Shown one piece after another: positions 61,401-64,000 of a stretch of 64,000 nt of DNA. The stretch covers positions 731,042 through 795,041 of the forward strand of contig NC_041684.1 in the NCBI RefSeq assembly GCF_900005765.1, in the 5' to 3' direction. The position numbers were made by a program, and so were the translations under genes. This DNA comes from Plasmodium relictum. Its lineage: Eukaryota; Apicomplexa; Aconoidasida; Haemosporida; Plasmodiidae. Each line of letters starts with the position of its first letter. Position 1 is the first letter of the stretch. The notes under the pieces were generated by a model. The model saw only the letters and a program-made list of their open reading frames with translations, ran no database searches and was not told the origin of the DNA.

Positions 61401-63147
61401 ATAAAAAGCTTATATAATTTAAATATTACCCCTATTGTTCCCAAAAAAGAAAAAAATAAACTATTAATTTCATCGATGAGCAATTTTTTTTTTTTTATTT
61501 TGATTACAGTTTACACATAAACAGTGAAAATAACTATATTAAAAAATAGTATTCATTAAAATTAATATAAAAAATTATTCTTTGAAAATATTAAATATTA
61601 TGTCTTAATAAAATATTTATTTTTTTTATGATTTTTTATTTTAATAATATTTTAAGTATATTGTGTAATTTGGGGCAATTTGTTTAATATATATATTTTT
61701 TTTTTATCAACATAAACAAAATAAATGCATTAAATAATATTAATAAAAAGTATATTATTATAAAGTGTTTTATTATTTTAAAAGATATTTTCTCAAAAAA
61801 ATACTCTATTTTATTAATAATTGTATCTACTGATATATTTAAGATATATATATTTTTGTAAAAAGATGAATGAGTATATTGAAAAAAGGAATACATATTT
61901 TTCTGTTTAAATATATTTCGAAAAAGGAATGTAAGTTATTGAAAATAAATAAAAAAAAATAGTTTAATTAATAAAAATATAGAATTATTAACTTAATACT
62001 TTCTTATCATTATATGAAAATCTGTAACATTTATATATATATGCAGTTTTAGTTTTTGGAAAATATTAAAAAATTAATTGAACTTTTGATATAACTTATA
62101 ATATCTAAAGTAATAATGGAAAATATTAAATGTATTTACTAATTTTAACTTTTTTTTTTTCTTTTTATTTTAATTAAAAAAAGGTGAGTTGTGAATATTG
62201 ATTTCTAAATATCTATATACATCATTTTTATTTCTTATGAAAATTTATGATTTAATTAAAAGTTTATCTAATGTATATCTGCGTAAATATTAATGAAACA
62301 ACTGATAGAAAATTTTTACCTAAAGTTGAAAAAGGTCAAAATATAATTTAAAAACATAGTTTGAAAAAATTCATTATTATAAAAGGAGAAAAATGACAGA
62401 AACAAAAGAATATTTTTTCTTTTCATAAAATTATAAATAGATAAGCATAAGTGATTTATATAATTATTAGTGGTAAAATAATAATGGCAATTAGTATTTT
62501 ATAAAAATATATTATGAATATTTTTTATATTTATAAATATATGTATATAACAAAGAATGTAAATATATTAATATTATTAACATATATTTTAACTTTTATT
62601 ATTATAAATAAGATATATAAATATAATATCCATATTATGAAAATATATATTTTTCTTTTTTAAATAAGTAAAAACTAAAATTATTTTTTTATTTTTGGTT
62701 AAAATTAATTTATAAATTTTTTTAATATATTTGTTATTTTAAAATAAATATCCTTAATAAGGTGTGTAATGAATGGTTAGGTATCTAATTTTTTTTTTAC
62801 GAAACGTTAAAAATTATTCTTTTAAAATGTAGTTCTTAAAATTTATTATTTTTTTATCATTATTTTTTTTTGGTATCATGTTTCCTTTTATACATTTTTA
62901 ATTTTTTAATAAAAATTTAATATTTTTATAAAAAGGAAGGAAATTTTTTTTTTTGTGAATTACATCGATAACCGAGGAATATAAAATTTTTTTAGTGGTA
63001 TTACGTTTTAATTTTATATAAAATTTTATTATATGTTAAAGTTATGTGGAGGCATAAATGGGTTAATTTAAAACTAAATTTCTAAACTTACTGATTATTA
63101 AGCAACTTCAAATAAAGACATTACACAATTTAAGATGGACGTTAATA

Positions 63148-63163
63148 ATGCATGTACATGCAT
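63148..63163. repeat. 16-base perfect palindrome
   Basis: ATGCATGTACATGCAT reads the same on both strands. It stands out in DNA where G and C are rare, and contains two overlapping copies of a TGCATG-type core, the sort of sequence bound by some ApiAP2 factors. No gene starts nearby in the window. Confidence 0.8.
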
Positions 63164-63612
63164 AAAAACTCATTTCTATATATATATTATGTGTAGTGAA
63201 GTGTTATATAGTAATTTTATGTGGATTAATTTTTAAATTATATGCTATTTACTAGGTAATATTCCATATATATATTTTTGAAAAAATATGTAAATAAAAT
63301 ACTTAAGATTTTTAATTCTCGAAATATTGCTAAAAAATTAAAATGGGTTAATAAGTTATTTAACCAGTGTATATTAATAAAAATATTAAATTATATATTA
63401 TGTACGTACTAAATAAGATGTATATACTAGGACTTATTTTATTCGATTTCTTTTTAACTTATATTTATAAATATTCAAATTTGGGATTAATTTTTGATAA
63501 GTTAATTATTTTTTTCAAATAAATGAATAACGTTGAGTAAAAAAACAGAACTCATAGGGAGGAAGTTTAAGAAAGTTTATTGAATTACTTTAGTTTTTGG
63601 AATTAAAGTAAT

Positions 63613-63651
63613 TATTCATTAATTTTATTCATTAATTTTATTCATTAATTT
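63613..63651. repeat. Tandem repeat, 13-base unit, three copies
   Basis: Three head-to-tail copies of ATTCATTAATTTT (the last slightly altered at its end). Short minisatellite in otherwise unique AT-rich DNA; no function evident. Confidence 0.8.
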
Positions 63652-64000
63652 TTTATAAAGTTCAAAGTAATAAAATAAAATTTTTTTAATTTAATATTGC
63701 TTTTAAAGTAATATTTATGTTAAGCATTTGTTAAATTTTTTCTTAAAATAAACCAATTTATTGAAATTTATTCTTTGCAATAAGGAATAAGTTTTGATAA
63801 TTTAATTCATGTAGTAATGTTTCCTTAATTACTAAATATTTTTAAAATTAAAGGTAATCTGTTTAATTACATACTATGTGTATGGTAATTAATAAAGCAA
63901 AACATCATAATAAGTAAAGTTAAAAAGAATAATATTCCTTTTTTCTTTACATTATATTAGATGTAATAATTTTTTACATAAAATTATATTTTTATAAAAA

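Larger units (their letters stand above)
58444..64000. other. Gene-free AT-rich region
   Basis: 5.5 kb to the window edge with no supported gene on either strand. The open frames at 58687-58875 and 61684-61896 are low-complexity Phe/Ile/Lys strings. Present are poly-T runs (60296-60317, 60462-60476), a short (AT)n run near 61048-61068, a palindrome at 63148-63163 and a 13-base tandem repeat at 63613-63651. No telomere repeats, rRNA, tRNA or recognisable subtelomeric gene-family exon was seen. Confidence 0.5.

Noticed and set aside
62270-62350. Short non-low-complexity frame (NINETTDRKFLPKVEKGQN)
   Set aside because: Only about 27 codons, no splice partner and no match to the retroelement fragments; too little to call a pseudogene.
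1-64000. tRNA, rRNA, CRISPR arrays, telomere repeats
   Set aside because: None recognised on either strand by reading; a covariance-model scan would be needed to exclude small structured RNAs.

Overview
The window is nuclear DNA of a malaria parasite (Plasmodium), most likely a bird-infecting lineage. Support for Plasmodium: extreme A+T content; long poly-A/poly-T and (AT)n runs between genes; asparagine- and lysine-rich insertions in conserved proteins; many short introns of the GTAAGT...T-rich-AG type; apicoplast and flagellar genes. Support for a bird parasite: a decayed Ty3/Gypsy LTR retrotransposon, an element class known from bird malaria genomes and not from mammalian ones. As far as I remember, the gene order (REV3, pyruvate kinase II, ADP/ATP carrier, DYN2, XPB) matches the distal arm of P. 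falciparum chromosome 10. Species cannot be fixed from the sequence.

Layout. 1-2.8 kb: no gene found. 3.0-8.5 kb (+): DNA polymerase zeta catalytic subunit, 5' exon uncertain. 8.9-11.1 kb (-): apicoplast-type pyruvate kinase. 12.4-15.8 kb (+): a 12-exon gene that I assembled, encoding a 722-residue MCM-like protein without recognisable Walker A and B motifs. 16.5-17.4 kb (-): ADP/ATP carrier. 18.9-22.0 kb (-): large helical-repeat protein with a mitochondrial-type N-terminus. 23.8-25.9 kb (+): dynamin-like GTPase. 26.8-30.2 kb (+): XPB helicase in three exons with a duplicated poly-Asn block. 31.5-32.1 kb (+): enhancer of rudimentary homolog. 32.3-37.5 kb (-): 16-exon WDR63/DNAI3-type axonemal dynein intermediate chain. 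37.9-39.1 kb (-) and 39.6-40.4 kb (+): two small multi-exon membrane proteins. 40.8-43.4 kb (-): Rab escort protein. 43.8-44.2 kb (+): tiny two-exon basic protein, possibly mitochondrial bL34. 44.4-46.3 kb (-): nine-exon leucine-rich-repeat protein.

From 46.3 kb the housekeeping block ends. 47.6-52.6 kb holds the retrotransposon: two diverged LTRs of about 0.5 kb, one long open gag-like frame with two CCHC zinc knuckles, and a pol region broken by stops and frameshifts, with a mutated RT active site and no integrase core. After 4 kb without a gene, a lone NYN/PIN-like nuclease gene lies at 56.9-58.4 kb. The last 5.5 kb has no supported gene. This looks like a transition from chromosome core to subtelomere, though no telomere repeat is present.

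Spliced models were built by joining GT...AG exons whose phases agree. All ten spliced genes other than REV3 close without an internal stop. Splice sites are inferred and have no transcript support.
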